In this document: positions 18,323-28,577 of the stretch, one piece after another
Numbering within the stretch: position 1 is the stretch's first letter
Layout of the letters: each line of letters opens with the position of its first letter
Position numbers and translations under genes: made by a program
Source: an uncultured Opitutia bacterium
GTDB taxonomy: Bacteria > Verrucomicrobiota > Verrucomicrobiia > Opitutales > Opitutaceae
Direction of reading: 5' to 3'
Length of the DNA stretch: 41,504 nt
Assembly: GCA_903896015.1 (NCBI GenBank)
Contig: CAITWF010000068.1
Span: 1-41,504, forward strand
Notes under the pieces: generated by a model
Databases searched by the model: none
Told to the model about the DNA's origin: nothing
The model's input: the letters and a program-made list of their open reading frames with translations, nothing else

Positions 18323-21300
18323 TTACGGCAACTCGTAGACTTCGATCAGGGCTGCGCCGGTCGCGGACGTCGCGGACGAAACCTGCACCGTGTAAGTGCC
18401 CGGCACGAGGGTGAGTGAGAGGGCCGCATCCGCGCTGCCCACCGCGAGCGGATAAGCGCCAACACTGCGCGCCGCGGCGGCGAGGCTGAGGGCATCGCCG
18501 GCGGTCTGGCTCCAGTTGTCGTTGCTTGACAGCAACTGGCCCGAGCCTGTGAACACGCTGACCACCGGATTGGCGAGCGCGCCCGGGACGCCGAACTGCG
18601 TGAGCGACGGACCGTCGCCCCGCACGAGGAGGCGTTGTGTGGCGTTGCCGGTGAGGACGAAGCCGCTGAGAAACGCGCCGTCTCCGGGGTTCACATTGCC
18701 GCGGATCGAGAGGTTCACGATTTGGGAGCCGGCACCGGAATCGGCGTCGTAAATTTCGGCGAGCGTAATGCCGCCCGCGCCGGTGCCGTCGAGCACCAGC
18801 ATCGAGTAGGTGCCGGGCGGGAGCGTGACAACCATCGCGGCGTCAGCACTGGTGCTGGCGCTGAAGGGAAACGCGCCGGTGCGCGCGGCCGCAGCGGATA
18901 CCGCGGCAAGGTTGGCGGCGGTCGCGCCCCAGCCGGAATTCGCACCAAGAAGATTGCCGGCGCCGTCGAGCAGTTGCAGGCGGGGCGCGGCGAGCGCACC
19001 GCTCACACCGAAGGCACCCAGGCTCGGGCCCGCCGCACGGAGGAGCACGGTGCGCGGCGCGGTGCCGCTGATCGCAAAGCCGGTCTGGAGCACGCCGCTG
19101 GCGCTGACCCGGGCGCGGGCGGAAAAATTCGACAGCCGCACAGAGCTCGCGGTGCCGGTAGTCGGCAACAGGACAGCTTGCGCCACGGTGCCGATCGATG
19201 CGGTGGTGAGCGCGGGGCTCGCGTTCACCCCAGTCAGAATCTGGCCGGTGACGAGGCCGGTCGCGGCATCGATCAATACGCCGCCGACTTCGATCGTGGG
19301 CACGGAGGCGGGCACGGGGCCGACGCCAGGCGTTGCAGCGAGGTTAATCTCACGCGCCGATTCGGTCGTGCCAGAGGAACTGCCGGCGCCTCCGGGCGTG
19401 ACGCCACGGGCGCGCAGGTAAAACAGGCCGGACGCGGGGAGCGAAAGGCCATTGAGCTGCCAGTTCGCGGTACCGGCGACCCGGCCTGCGGTGCCGAGTT
19501 TGGTCCAAGTGGTCGCGTCGCTCGATTGCTCGAAGGTCACGCTGGAGAGTTCGGTGCTCACGCCGCTGCGCGCCCAGATGGCCGAGGTGCGGGTCGCAGT
19601 AATCGCCTGCGTCGCGGCCCCGGAAACCGCGAGCCGCGCGAGGCCGCCGCGCGGCAGGCCGCCGATGGAGGTAAAGTTGCCGGCGAGCATCACGCGGCCG
19701 TCGGTCTGCACCGCGAGCGCGTTTACGACATTGTCGATTCCCGCGTTAAACGCAGTGTCGAGCACGCCATTGGCGCTGAAATGCGACAGGTAGCTGATCG
19801 AGCCGCTAGCGATATTTTTGTAGGCTCCGCCGATGAGGAAAGTGCCGTCGGCCTGAACGCTGAGCGCATTGATCGGCGCGGTTGTGGTGATGGTAGGGAA
19901 CGAGGTGTCGCTCGTGCCGTTGGTGTTCAGCCGCACGACCGTCCCGCCCGAGGAGCCGTTGCCGACAACGAGTATACGGCCGTCCGACTGGAGCGCAAGG
20001 TTACCGGCCGCGGTGACGGCCGAAGAGAAGGTCGAGTCGCGCGTACCGTCGGCGTTGAGCCGAGCGAGGGCGGTTGCACCGCTGGCGAGTATTTTCCCAT
20101 CGGGCTGCAGAACGAGTTTCGCAATCGCGCCGATGGCGGGGGGATTGAACGCCGTGTCGACCGTGTAGTCCGTGTTGAAGCGCGCGAGGTTGTTGCGCGT
20201 GACGCCCGCGATATTAGTGAACGATCCGGCGATCACGAATTTTCCGTCGGGCTGCACGAGGAGCGCACTGACGGTTCCGTTGGGATTCGGCTGGAAGAGC
20301 GAGCTGACGGAACCATCATCGCCGAGGAGCGCTACGCCGCGACTCGCCAAGCCGCCGATGGTGTTAAACGCGCCACCGACGAGCAGCGGAGGAACGGGCT
20401 GCAGCGTGGCGAAGTTGCCGCCGAGGATCAGCGACCCATCCGCGGCGACCGCGAGGGCATTGGCGTTGGCGTCGGCATTGGGATCGAAGGAGGTGTCGAG
20501 GGCGCCTGAGAAATCAACGCGGGCGACGTGGTTGCGCACCGTGGTGGTGGTGGCGCCGTTCGGCTGCACGGTGGTAAACGCGCCGCTGAACACGATTTTC
20601 GCGTCGGGCTGCACGGCGATCGAGCTGACGAGGCTGTTGGGGCTGGGATCGAAATTTTGGTCGAGGCTGCCGTCGGTGTTGAGACGGAGGAGATAGTTGC
20701 GCGTGTAGCTGCCGCCGCCATTGGGGGCGACGCTGGTGAACGCGCCGCCGGCGATCACCTTGCCATCGACGAAGAGAGCGAGCGTGCTGATGCTGTCGTT
20801 GGCGTTGGGGTCGTAAACGGTGTCGAGACTGCCGTCGGTGTTGATCCGCGCGAGGTGGTTGCGGGTGGTGACATTGCCCGTGGCACCGGGTTGGAAGCCG
20901 GTAAACTGGCCGCCGATGATCGCCCGGCCGTCGGGCTGGAGCAGGAGGGCGTTGACGGTGCTGCTGGGCGAAGGGTTGTAGGTCGTGTCAACTTTGCCAG
21001 CGGAGGTGAGGCGCGCGAGGTAGTTGCGGGCGATGTCATCCTGGTTGGTGCTGACGACAGTGGTGGTCGTCGTACCGTCAACCGTGCTGACCGTCGTCGT
21101 GGTGTTGCCGCCGCCGGTGTTGTTTTTCGTCGCGGTGCTGTTGCCGGCGTTGGGCGTGTTGGTGACTGTCGTGATCGTGGTGGTCGTGGTGACGTTGGGG
21201 TTGAGCGTGGTGAACGCGCCACCGATCACGATATTGCCGTCGGCTTGGACCGCGACGGCGTTGACGCGGCCGCCGGCGTGCGGATCGAACGCGGAGTCGA

Positions 21301-24300
21301 TGGTGCCGTCTTTGTTGAGCCGCGCGATGTAGTTGCGGTTGGAGCTGGCGATCGTGGTGAAGGTGCCGCCAACCACGATTTTCCCGTCGGGCTGGATCGC
21401 GATGGCGTCAACGGCACCGTTGGGGCCGGGGCCGAAGTTGGGATCGATCGCGCCGCTGGGGGTGAAGCGCACGAGGTTCGGGCCGGGGATGCCGGTGTCG
21501 GTGGTGAAGGTGCCACCGGCGACGACAGAGCCGTCGGGCTGGATCGCGAGGACATCGACTTCTCCGGTAATTTTTGAGGTGGCATCCGGCGCGAAGCTGG
21601 CGCGGAGCGTGCCGTCGGGGTTGAGCCAGGCGAAGCCCTGGCTCTGAGGCAGGACGGTCGTGACACCGGGCCGCACGAGGACGGCGTTGATCGCGCCGTC
21701 GGCGGCGAGCGTGGTCGAGAAGCCTGCGTCGACGCTGCCTTGGGGAGTGAAGCGCGCAAGGTTGGTGGTGGTCGCGCCACCAATGCCGGAGAAATTTCCG
21801 GCGGCAAGAATCTTGCCGTCCGGCTGGAGGACGAGGGCGCTAACGAGGCCGCTCGGCGTGCCACCGATGCCGGGCTGGAATGTGCTGTCGAGCCCGCCGG
21901 CCGTGGTGAGGCGCACGAAGCGATTGACCGTCACGCGCCCGGGCGCGCCGATCGGCTGGAGCGAGGTAAACGCGCCACCGATCAGGATTTTTCCGTCGGG
22001 CTGCAGCGACCAGGAATCGACGCGGTTGCCGTTGATTTCGTTGAGGTCGAGGTTAAAGCCGGCGTCGACAGTGCCGTCCGTGTTGAGGCGCGCGGCGTAT
22101 TTGCGGAGCGTGTAGTTCGGCGGGTTGGTCGAACTGCTGCCGCCAGGCGTAAGCGTGGTAAACGCGCCGCCGATGAGGGCCTTGCCGTCGGGCTGGAGGA
22201 GAAGCGAAAGGATGGTGTTGTTCGCGTCCGGATCGTAGGTGGTGTCGACGGTGCCGTCGGTGTTGAGGCGCGCGATGCGGTTGCGCTGGAAGGTGGTGAT
22301 GTCGAGGTTCGGGCGCAGAGTGTTGAACACACCGGCGATCAGGATTTTTCCGTCGGACTGGACTTGGATCGCGTTGACGGTGCTGTTGGGGACCGGGTTA
22401 AACGCGGTGTCGAGCGAGCCGTCGGCGTTGATGCGCGCGAGGGCGTTGCGCGCGGTGGCAGTGCCGGTGGGCGTCGTCGTGGTCGTCGTGCCATCCTTGT
22501 TGAGGGTGCTTACGGGCGTGAGATCGACGCCGGGTGTGAAGGCGGTGAACACGCCACCAACGAGAATCTTACCGTCGGTCTGCACTTGGATCGCGTAGAC
22601 GGTACTGTTGGCGTTGGGGAGGAAGCCGGTATCGACCTGACCGGTCGCGGTGAGCCGCGTGAAGTAGCTGCGCGTGAGCGCGGAGGCGACGCCAATGGGC
22701 TGGATCGTCGTGAACGAGCCGCCGATGAGAATCTTGCCATCGGACTGGAGGGCGACGGTGGCAACCTGGGCGTCAACGTTAGGATTAAACTCGGAATCGA
22801 TCGTGCCGGAGGGATTAAGGCGCGCGATGTAGTTGCGCGTCTCGCCTCCGATCGTGGTGAAGGTGCCGGCGACGAGAATCTTTTGATCGGCGGGCTGGAT
22901 CGCAAGCGAAAGGACGAGGCCGTTGAAATCGGGGGCGAAACTGGTGTCGACCGAGCCGTCGGCGTTGAGGCGCGCGAGATGGTTGTGTGTGGCGCCGCCC
23001 GCGGTGGTGAACGTGCCGCCGATGACGATTTTCCCGTCCTTCTGCACGGCGGAGACGAGGGGGCGGCCGATCGATTCGAGGCTGAAGGTGGCGTCGAGCG
23101 AGCCGTTGGGGTTGAGGCGCGCGACGCGGTTGCGCACAACGGCCGAGGTCGAGCCGACCGGTTGCACGCCGGTGAAGTAGCCGCCGATGATCAGTTTGCC
23201 GTCGGGCTGAAACACGAAGGCATCAACGATCGCGTTGGCACCAGAGACGAAAGTGGTGTCGACGGTGCCGTCGGGCTTGAAGCGCGCGGCGTAGGGGCGG
23301 CTCACGACGTTAGTGCCGGAGGACCAGACGTTGCCAAACGCGCCGCCGACGAGAATAGAGCCGTCGGGTTGGATAGTGATCGCAGCAATGTTGCCTGAGG
23401 CGCTGCCAGTAAACGTGGTGTCGACGGTGCCGTCGGGGTTGAGGCGGACGAGGCGGTTGTGCGAGGCGGCGGCCGCATCGGCGATGCCTTGCGCGGTAGC
23501 GAAATCGCCGCCGACGAGGATTTTTCCATCGCGCTGGACCGCGAGGGCGGTCGCGCGGTTGTCGAGCGCGGTGTTGAATTCGGAGTCGAGCGTGCCGTTG
23601 GGATTGAGGCGCGCGACGCGACCACGCGTGTCGCGGCTGGTGGCGTTGTTGGCGAGAAAGCTCGCGAAGCCGCCCGCGACGACGATCTTGCCGTTGAGGT
23701 GGGGCACGATGGCGAAGACGAGCGCGTCCGGCTCCGGATCGTAGGTCGGATCGAGGATGCCGGTGGCGCTGAATTTCGCGAGGTGGTGGCGCGTAAGCGA
23801 GGCGCCGGCGGCGGTGGGCGCGGCGGTGGTGAAGTTGCCGCCGACGAAGATCGTGCCGTCGGCGTTGAGGAGGAGCGCGTAGACCTGCGCGATGGGCGAG
23901 CCGGTGATGCTGGGCGCGAACGCGGCATCGAGCGTGCCGTCGGCGTTGATGCGCGCGACGTGGTTGCGTGTGGCAGCGGCCGCAGCGCCATTGGGCTGGA
24001 GCGTGGTGAAATCGCCGCCGATGAGAATCTTGCCATCGGGCTGGAGCACGATCGCGCGAACGGCGCCGTTTAGATTTGGATCGAAGGTGGTGTCGACCGT
24101 GCCGTCGGCGTTGAGGCGGGCGAGGTTGTTACGCGTAACGCCGACGGAGCCGTTGGGGCGAACGAGGGAGAATTGCCCCGCGAGGATCAGCTTGCCGTCG
24201 GGCTGGAGCGCGGCGGCGTAGACGTTGCCATCGAGATTCGGATCGAAGCCATCGGCAGCGGAGGGGAATTGGGCAAACGCCGCGGCTGCGGAGGCCAGCA

Positions 24301-24361
24301 ATACGGCAAAAAGGCTCCGCCACAGAGGTGCAGCGGACCGGAAAAGCGAGGCAATGGGCAT
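18323..24361 (-). CDS. Giant secreted delta-60 repeat protein with duplicated C-terminal module
   Basis: The protein has 2012 residues from the chosen ATG, with a clear signal peptide (MPIASLFRSA start, AAAFAQ cleavage region). An in-frame ATG at 24418 would add 19 residues ahead of it and spoil the signal. About 28 delta-60 repeats follow (pattern LQPDGKILIGGxFTT, then NxxARLNxDGTVDTTFxP), filling residues 30-1570. This family is thought to form beta-propellers. One unit, near 21670, is degenerate. Thr/Asn-rich expansions interrupt loops near residues 1052-1113 and 620-640. A fibronectin-like segment follows (about 1580-1675). Two copies of the roughly 130-residue module, beginning NFSARA and NLSIRG, end the protein at EVYELP, as in the 2116-residue protein. 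The substrate or partner is unknown; surface display is inferred. Confidence 0.88.
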   Translation of the reverse strand: MPIASLFRSAAPLWRSLFAVLLASAAAAFAQFPSAADGFDPNLDGNVYAAALQPDGKLILAGQFSLVRPNGSVGVTRNNLARLNADGTVDTTFDPNLNGAVRAIVLQPDGKILIGGDFTTLQPNGAAAAATRNHVARINADGTLDAAFAPSITGSPIAQVYALLLNADGTIFVGGNFTTAAPTAAGASLTRHHLAKFSATGILDPTYDPEPDALVFAIVPHLNGKIVVAGGFASFLANNATSRDTRGRVARLNPNGTLDSEFNTALDNRATALAVQRDGKILVGGDFATAQGIADAAAASHNRLVRLNPDGTVDTTFTGSASGNIAAITIQPDGSILVGGAFGNVWSSGTNVVSRPYAARFKPDGTVDTTFVSGANAIVDAFVFQPDGKLIIGGYFTGVQPVGSTSAVVRNRVARLNPNGSLDATFSLESIGRPLVSAVQKDGKIVIGGTFTTAGGATHNHLARLNADGSVDTSFAPDFNGLVLSLAIQPADQKILVAGTFTTIGGETRNYIARLNPSGTIDSEFNPNVDAQVATVALQSDGKILIGGSFTTIQPIGVASALTRSYFTRLTATGQVDTGFLPNANSTVYAIQVQTDGKILVGGVFTAFTPGVDLTPVSTLNKDGTTTTTTPTGTATARNALARINADGSLDTAFNPVPNSTVNAIQVQSDGKILIAGVFNTLRPNLDITTFQRNRIARLNTDGTVDTTYDPDANNTILSLLLQPDGKALIGGAFTTLTPGGSSSTNPPNYTLRKYAARLNTDGTVDAGFNLDLNEINGNRVDSWSLQPDGKILIGGAFTSLQPIGAPGRVTVNRFVRLTTAGGLDSTFQPGIGGTPSGLVSALVLQPDGKILAAGNFSGIGGATTTNLARFTPQGSVDAGFSTTLAADGAINAVLVRPGVTTVLPQSQGFAWLNPDGTLRASFAPDATSKITGEVDVLAIQPDGSVVAGGTFTTDTGIPGPNLVRFTPSGAIDPNFGPGPNGAVDAIAIQPDGKIVVGGTFTTIASSNRNYIARLNKDGTIDSAFDPHAGGRVNAVAVQADGNIVIGGAFTTLNPNVTTTTTITTVTNTPNAGNSTATKNNTGGGNTTTTVSTVDGTTTTTVVSTNQDDIARNYLARLTSAGKVDTTYNPSPSSTVNALLLQPDGRAIIGGQFTGFQPGATGNVTTRNHLARINTDGSLDTVYDPNANDSISTLALFVDGKVIAGGAFTSVAPNGGGSYTRNYLLRLNTDGSLDQNFDPSPNSLVSSIAVQPDAKIVFSGAFTTVQPNGATTTTVRNHVARVDFSGALDTSFDPNADANANALAVAADGSLILGGNFATLQPVPPLLVGGAFNTIGGLASRGVALLGDDGSVSSLFQPNPNGTVSALLVQPDGKFVIAGSFTNIAGVTRNNLARFNTDYTVDTAFNPPAIGAIAKLVLQPDGKILASGATALARLNADGTRDSTFSSAVTAAGNLALQSDGRILVVGNGSSGGTVVRLNTNGTSDTSFPTITTTAPINALSVQADGTFLIGGAYKNIASGSISYLSHFSANGVLDTAFNAGIDNVVNALAVQTDGRVMLAGNFTSIGGLPRGGLARLAVSGAATQAITATRTSAIWARSGVSTELSSVTFEQSSDATTWTKLGTAGRVAGTANWQLNGLSLPASGLFYLRARGVTPGGAGSSSGTTESAREINLAATPGVGPVPASVPTIEVGGVLIDAATGLVTGQILTGVNASPALTTASIGTVAQAVLLPTTGTASSVRLSNFSARARVSASGVLQTGFAISGTAPRTVLLRAAGPSLGAFGVSGALAAPRLQLLDGAGNLLGANSGWGATAANLAAVSAAAARTGAFPFSASTSADAAMVVTLPPGTYSMLVLDGTGAGGITLAEIYDADSGAGSQIVNLSIRGNVNPGDGAFLSGFVLTGNATQRLLVRGDGPSLTQFGVPGALANPVVSVFTGSGQLLSSNDNWSQTAGDALSLAAAARSVGAYPLAVGSADAALSLTLVPGTYTVQVSSATSATGAALIEVYELP

Positions 24362-24544
24362 AGAGGAGTGCGGATAAGAAGTCACAGGCGCGACCGGCGC
24401 AAGACGGATAACAGCCATCCGGCCGGCCGGGTTCCGGCAAAAACAAATTGTGAATAACTCGCCGCAGGCAGGGAGCGCACGCGGGCGGCCTAAGTTTTTC
24501 GGCGTTGGCTCGTTGTTCCGGCCATGATGTTATCCCTCCCCTCC

Positions 24545-26230
24545 ATGAAAACCCTCCGCGCCTTCCTCGCCGCTTCGCTGGTTCTCGCCACCCTCTCCCG
24601 CGCGCCCGCCGCGCCTCTCACCGCCCATTCCACCCTCACCGCCGCCACGGTCTACACCGATCGCGCGCTCGTCACCCGCACGGCCTCCCTCGACCTCGCT
24701 GCGACCGGCGTGACGGAGGTGACCTTCGAAAAACTTCCCGCCGCACTTCTTGATCAATCGCTCCAAGTCTCGGGCCGCGGCGCTGCGCAGGTCACGATCC
24801 TCGATGTGACGGCGCGCGCCGCCTACGTCGACTTCACACCCAACGAGCGCGTCAAAGCGATCGAGGACGAACTCCGCGCCCTCGCGAAACAAAAACGCGT
24901 GCTCGACGATCGCGGCAACCTCCTCGCCCTGCAGGACAAGTCGCTCGGCCGCCTCGAAACCGCCGCCACCACGCCACCCGTGAAAGACGGAGCTCCGCGC
25001 CTCTCGATCGAGGAATCGGCCAAGCTGCTCGCCTTTCTTGAGGAGAGCCGCGGGAAATTTACCACCGAGCGCGAGTCGCTCGACACCCAACTTGAGGAGC
25101 TCGCTGCGAAAACCGACGCCGCCCAACGCAAGCTCAACGAACTCCGCGGCGCCGGCGGCCGCAGCTACAAGACCGTGACCGTCCGACTCGACGCCGCGAC
25201 TGCCGGCACGCTCGATCTCACGCTCAGCTACGCGGTGCCCGGCGCGAGCTGGACGCCGACCTACGACGCCCGCGTGAACTCCAACGAAAAGACCGTCGCC
25301 CTCGCCTACTCCGGCCTCGTCCGCCAAAACACCGGCGAGGACTGGAAAGACGTCGCGCTCACGCTCTCGACCGCGCGCCCATCGCTCGGCGGCGCCGCGC
25401 CCGCGCTCTTGCCGTGGACGCTCGATGTGTTTCTGCCGCGGCCGATGCCGATGGCCGCACCCGCGGTCATGAAGGAGGAACGCTCGTTCAAAGCCACCGG
25501 CGGCGTCGCGCTCAACATGCAGGCCTTCACGTCCAACGCGCCCGCACTTGCCGACACTGAGCTTCGCGAACGAGACGCCGGCTTCGCCGCTGCCGCGATC
25601 GATCAGGCAGCGACGAGCGCCTCGTTCAAAATCACCTCGCCCGCCACCGTCCCAAGCGACAACTCCCCGCAGAAAGTCCCGATCACGACCGCCGCGCTCG
25701 CCGCGAATCCGGAATACCTCACGACGCCGAAACTGCTCCCCGCCGCGTTCCTTACCGCGAAGGTCGTCAACTCGTCCGACTTCCCGCTCCTCGCCGGCGC
25801 GATGAACGTGTTTCTCGACGGCACCTTCGTCGCCACGAGCGGGCTTCGCACCGTGATGCCCGGCGAAAAATTCGATCTCGCACTCGGCGCCGATGAGGGA
25901 ATCTCCGTGAAGCACCGGCGTGTGAACCGTTTCACCGAAGACACCGGCCTGACCAACAGTGGCAAGCGCATCACCTTCGAATACCTCATCACGCTCCAGA
26001 ACAATAAACGCACCGCTGCGCACGTCATCGTCGCCGACACGCTCCCCGTCTCGCACAACGAAAGGATCGTCGTAAAGCAGCTTGCGCCGGACCCTAAGGA
26101 CGCGAAGCCCACCGCCGAAGGCGCGCTCAAGTGGACGCTCGATCTCAAGCCCGGCGAGAAACGCGAACTCACGTTGAAATTTTCGATCGATTATCCGAAC
26201 GACACGCAGGTCGCCGGCCTCGAACCGTGA
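24545..26230 (+). CDS. DUF4139 / mucoidy inhibitor MuiA-like exported protein
   Basis: The protein has 561 residues from the ATG that begins MKTLRAFLAASLVLAT, a typical signal peptide. ATGs at 24524 and 24527 would add six or seven residues. After the signal comes the DUF4140-like N-terminal domain (VYTDRALVTR motif). A charged helical, probably coiled-coil segment follows (about 95-200). The DUF4139 beta-rich domain comes last, with VPGASWTPTYDARV, LRQNTGEDW-type sequence (here GLVRQNTGEDWKDV) and LTLSTARPS. In other bacteria the family has been linked to exopolysaccharide control, but its biochemistry is not known. It is divergent from the delta-60 gene across a 183-base gap and convergent with the sulfatase, only 7 bases apart. 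Confidence 0.85.
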   Translation: MKTLRAFLAASLVLATLSRAPAAPLTAHSTLTAATVYTDRALVTRTASLDLAATGVTEVTFEKLPAALLDQSLQVSGRGAAQVTILDVTARAAYVDFTPNERVKAIEDELRALAKQKRVLDDRGNLLALQDKSLGRLETAATTPPVKDGAPRLSIEESAKLLAFLEESRGKFTTERESLDTQLEELAAKTDAAQRKLNELRGAGGRSYKTVTVRLDAATAGTLDLTLSYAVPGASWTPTYDARVNSNEKTVALAYSGLVRQNTGEDWKDVALTLSTARPSLGGAAPALLPWTLDVFLPRPMPMAAPAVMKEERSFKATGGVALNMQAFTSNAPALADTELRERDAGFAAAAIDQAATSASFKITSPATVPSDNSPQKVPITTAALAANPEYLTTPKLLPAAFLTAKVVNSSDFPLLAGAMNVFLDGTFVATSGLRTVMPGEKFDLALGADEGISVKHRRVNRFTEDTGLTNSGKRITFEYLITLQNNKRTAAHVIVADTLPVSHNERIVVKQLAPDPKDAKPTAEGALKWTLDLKPGEKRELTLKFSIDYPNDTQVAGLEP

Positions 26231-26237
26231 ACCTAGT

Positions 26238-28442
26238 TCAGTCTTGAAAGGGCTCCGCCTCGATCACCACGCGGCGGAGTTCACCGGTGAAATTCGCCGG
26301 CGACGCGTAATCCTCGCTCACCGGCGTGAACAAATCGCAGCCGAGGTCGAACGATTCGTGCGAGATCACGACCATCACGCGCGGCACGCGGCCGCGGCCG
26401 ACTTCGCGACCATCAATGCTGATCGCCACGTCCGCGCCGCCCGCCGGATTAAGCGCGAAGGAAACACCGACCTGCTTCGCGTGGCTGAGCTCGAGGTCGC
26501 CGGTGATGGTGGTGCGCTCCATGCCCGCGTAGTTGTAGTGAAAAATCAGGCGGTCGTGATGCGCGTAGAGCGACCACCCGGCGAAGCGACCGCCCAAAGC
26601 CGCGATCACGCCACTCGGCGATGCCGCGCTCTCGCCGAGATCGGCGGTGAGTGTCCACGAGCGTTTGCGCAGATCCGGTGCAGAGCCTTTGTGCACGCCA
26701 CTCACCGGCGGAAAAAATTCAAAATGTTGGGCCAGCACCGGCGAATCCGCGGGAAACAGCAGCTCTCGTGCGCCCCGACGGTCGTCGAGCGGGTAAACGT
26801 CGTTTGCCTTCGCCTCGCGTTCCCATGCGGCGATCAGCTCGGCGAGTTTCTGCGGCTGGGTTTTCGCGAGGTCGCGCGTCTCGTTGAAATCGTGCCCGAG
26901 ATCGTAGAGTTCCCACGCGTCGCTGGAGAACGGCGTGCCCGGCGCGTGAAACGTCACCGCCTTCCAGCCGTTTTCGTAGATCGCGCGGTGGCCGTAGATC
27001 TCGACGTATTGCGCGGTGCGGTGCGACGGCGCGGCCGCGTCGGCCCACGTGTAGGCCATGCTCGTGCCGGCGAGCGGCGGCTGCGCGCGGCCGTCCAAAT
27101 TTTTCGGCGCGGTCGTGCCCGCCGCCTCAAGGATCGTCGGCAGCAAATCGACGACGTCGTGAAATTGTGGGCGGACGGTGGCATCGGGTTTGATGCGCGC
27201 GGGCCAGCGCATGATGAGCGGCACACGCGAGCCGCCCTCGTGGGTGGTGCCCTTGGTGCGGCGAAACGGCGTGTTGCCCGCCATCGTCCAGCCCGTCGGG
27301 TAAGTCGGATAGGCCGTCGGCGATCCCAACTCCGAAAAATGCGCGAGGCCGTCGGCGGCGCGATCGAACGTGTCGGTCGTGAACAGACGGACCTGGTTCC
27401 ACATGCCCTCAGGGCCGCCTTCTGGACTCGCACCGTTGTCGGAGGCGACGATCACGAGCGTGTTCTCGCTGAGCCCCGCGCGATCGAGGTAGTCGAGGAG
27501 TCGGCCAAACTGCGCATCGGTGTGCTCGACGAAACCCGCGAACGTCTCGTAGTAGCGCGCGTAGAGGCGCTGCTCGTCGGCGGAGAGCTCGGCCCACGCT
27601 TTCACCCCGGGATTGCGCGACGGGAGTTGCGTGTCGGGCGGCACGAGGCCGAGCGCCTTCTGGCGCGCGAGTGTTTCCTCGCGCGCGACATCCCATCCGC
27701 GATCGAATTTGCCGCGCCATTTTCCCAAATACTCCGGCGGCGCCTGATGCGGCGCGTGGCCCGCGCTGTAGGCGAGGTAGAGGAAGAACGGCGACTGTGG
27801 CTGAGTCGCGCGCTGCTCCGCGATGAAGCCGATCGCATGATCGGTGAGGTCAATTTCCGAGTGCAGTGGCGAGCCGTCGGGGCGCGCGGGCGGGATTTTG
27901 ATTCGCTCGCGATCGCGGAAAAGTTCCGGTGCCCACGGATTCGTTTCGCCACCCATGAAGCCGTAAAAATGATCGAAGCCCTCGCCGGTCGGCCAATGCG
28001 TCGACGGCGCGCCGGGGTTGAGTTCGGTCATCGGGATGAGGTGCCACTTGCCGATCGCGGCGGTGCTGTAGCCGGCGGCGCGCAAGTAGTCGGCGACAGT
28101 GCCCGCGTCGGCGCGGATGCCGCCGCGGCTGTTGGGCTCACCGTTCGCGAACTCCGCGATGCAAGCGACGCCGACGGCGTGAGGGTTGCGTCCGGTGAGG
28201 AACGCTGCGCGCGTCGGCGAGCATACGGGCGCGACGTGAAAATTGTTGTAGCGCACGCCGGCCGCCGCGACGCGATCAATGTTGGGCGTTGCGAGTGGCG
28301 CACCAAAACAGCCGAACTGCGCAAACCCGAGATCGTCCATCAGGACCACAATCACGTTGGGCCGGGCCGGCGCGCCCACCGCCAGCGCCGTCGTCGTGAT
28401 TCCCAGTATTCCGATCAGCGGGAGCAGGCGCAGGTGTCGCAT
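26238..28442 (-). CDS. Sulfatase (arylsulfatase family), exported
   Basis: The protein has 734 residues from the ATG that starts MRHLRLLPLIG, a signal peptide. A longer in-frame start at 28481 would put 13 extra residues in front. The metal-binding LMDDLG motif is at residues 34-39, and the formylglycine motif CSPTR is at 74-78 followed by FLTGRNPH, so the cysteine should be matured to formylglycine by a separate enzyme that is not in the window. Further metal and substrate residues lie in VASDNGAS and the GGSRVPLIMRW segment. The C-terminal 200 residues form a beta-rich extension. It is probably a polysaccharide or aryl sulfatase; substrate unknown. Confidence 0.92.
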   Translation of the reverse strand: MRHLRLLPLIGILGITTTALAVGAPARPNVIVVLMDDLGFAQFGCFGAPLATPNIDRVAAAGVRYNNFHVAPVCSPTRAAFLTGRNPHAVGVACIAEFANGEPNSRGGIRADAGTVADYLRAAGYSTAAIGKWHLIPMTELNPGAPSTHWPTGEGFDHFYGFMGGETNPWAPELFRDRERIKIPPARPDGSPLHSEIDLTDHAIGFIAEQRATQPQSPFFLYLAYSAGHAPHQAPPEYLGKWRGKFDRGWDVAREETLARQKALGLVPPDTQLPSRNPGVKAWAELSADEQRLYARYYETFAGFVEHTDAQFGRLLDYLDRAGLSENTLVIVASDNGASPEGGPEGMWNQVRLFTTDTFDRAADGLAHFSELGSPTAYPTYPTGWTMAGNTPFRRTKGTTHEGGSRVPLIMRWPARIKPDATVRPQFHDVVDLLPTILEAAGTTAPKNLDGRAQPPLAGTSMAYTWADAAAPSHRTAQYVEIYGHRAIYENGWKAVTFHAPGTPFSSDAWELYDLGHDFNETRDLAKTQPQKLAELIAAWEREAKANDVYPLDDRRGARELLFPADSPVLAQHFEFFPPVSGVHKGSAPDLRKRSWTLTADLGESAASPSGVIAALGGRFAGWSLYAHHDRLIFHYNYAGMERTTITGDLELSHAKQVGVSFALNPAGGADVAISIDGREVGRGRVPRVMVVISHESFDLGCDLFTPVSEDYASPANFTGELRRVVIEAEPFQD

Positions 28443-28507
28443 GTCGGCCTGCAGCGCATTCGGTGCTCCAGTAGCTGTCAACGCGCCACGGACGCGATTC
28501 GCGCACG

Positions 28508-28541
28508 CGAAAAAGACGGCGCGACTACCACGGTCGCGCCG
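28508..28541 (-). terminator. Rho-independent terminator of the outer-membrane protein gene
   Basis: The perfect 11-bp arms GACGGCGCGAC (28513-28523) and GTCGCGCCGTC (28531-28541) enclose a 7-base loop. On the minus strand they are followed by five T residues (28508-28512). It begins 36 bases past the stop codon at 28578 and separates that gene from the sulfatase. Confidence 0.85.
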
Positions 28542-28577
28542 TCGCTATTTCGACTACACACTACGCTGAGCCCGTGC

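Noticed and set aside
18635-23398. Long plus-strand frames of 350-620 codons opposite the delta-60 gene
   Set aside because: Antisense of regular delta-60 repeats; composition Arg/Gly/Glu-rich and no independent motif.
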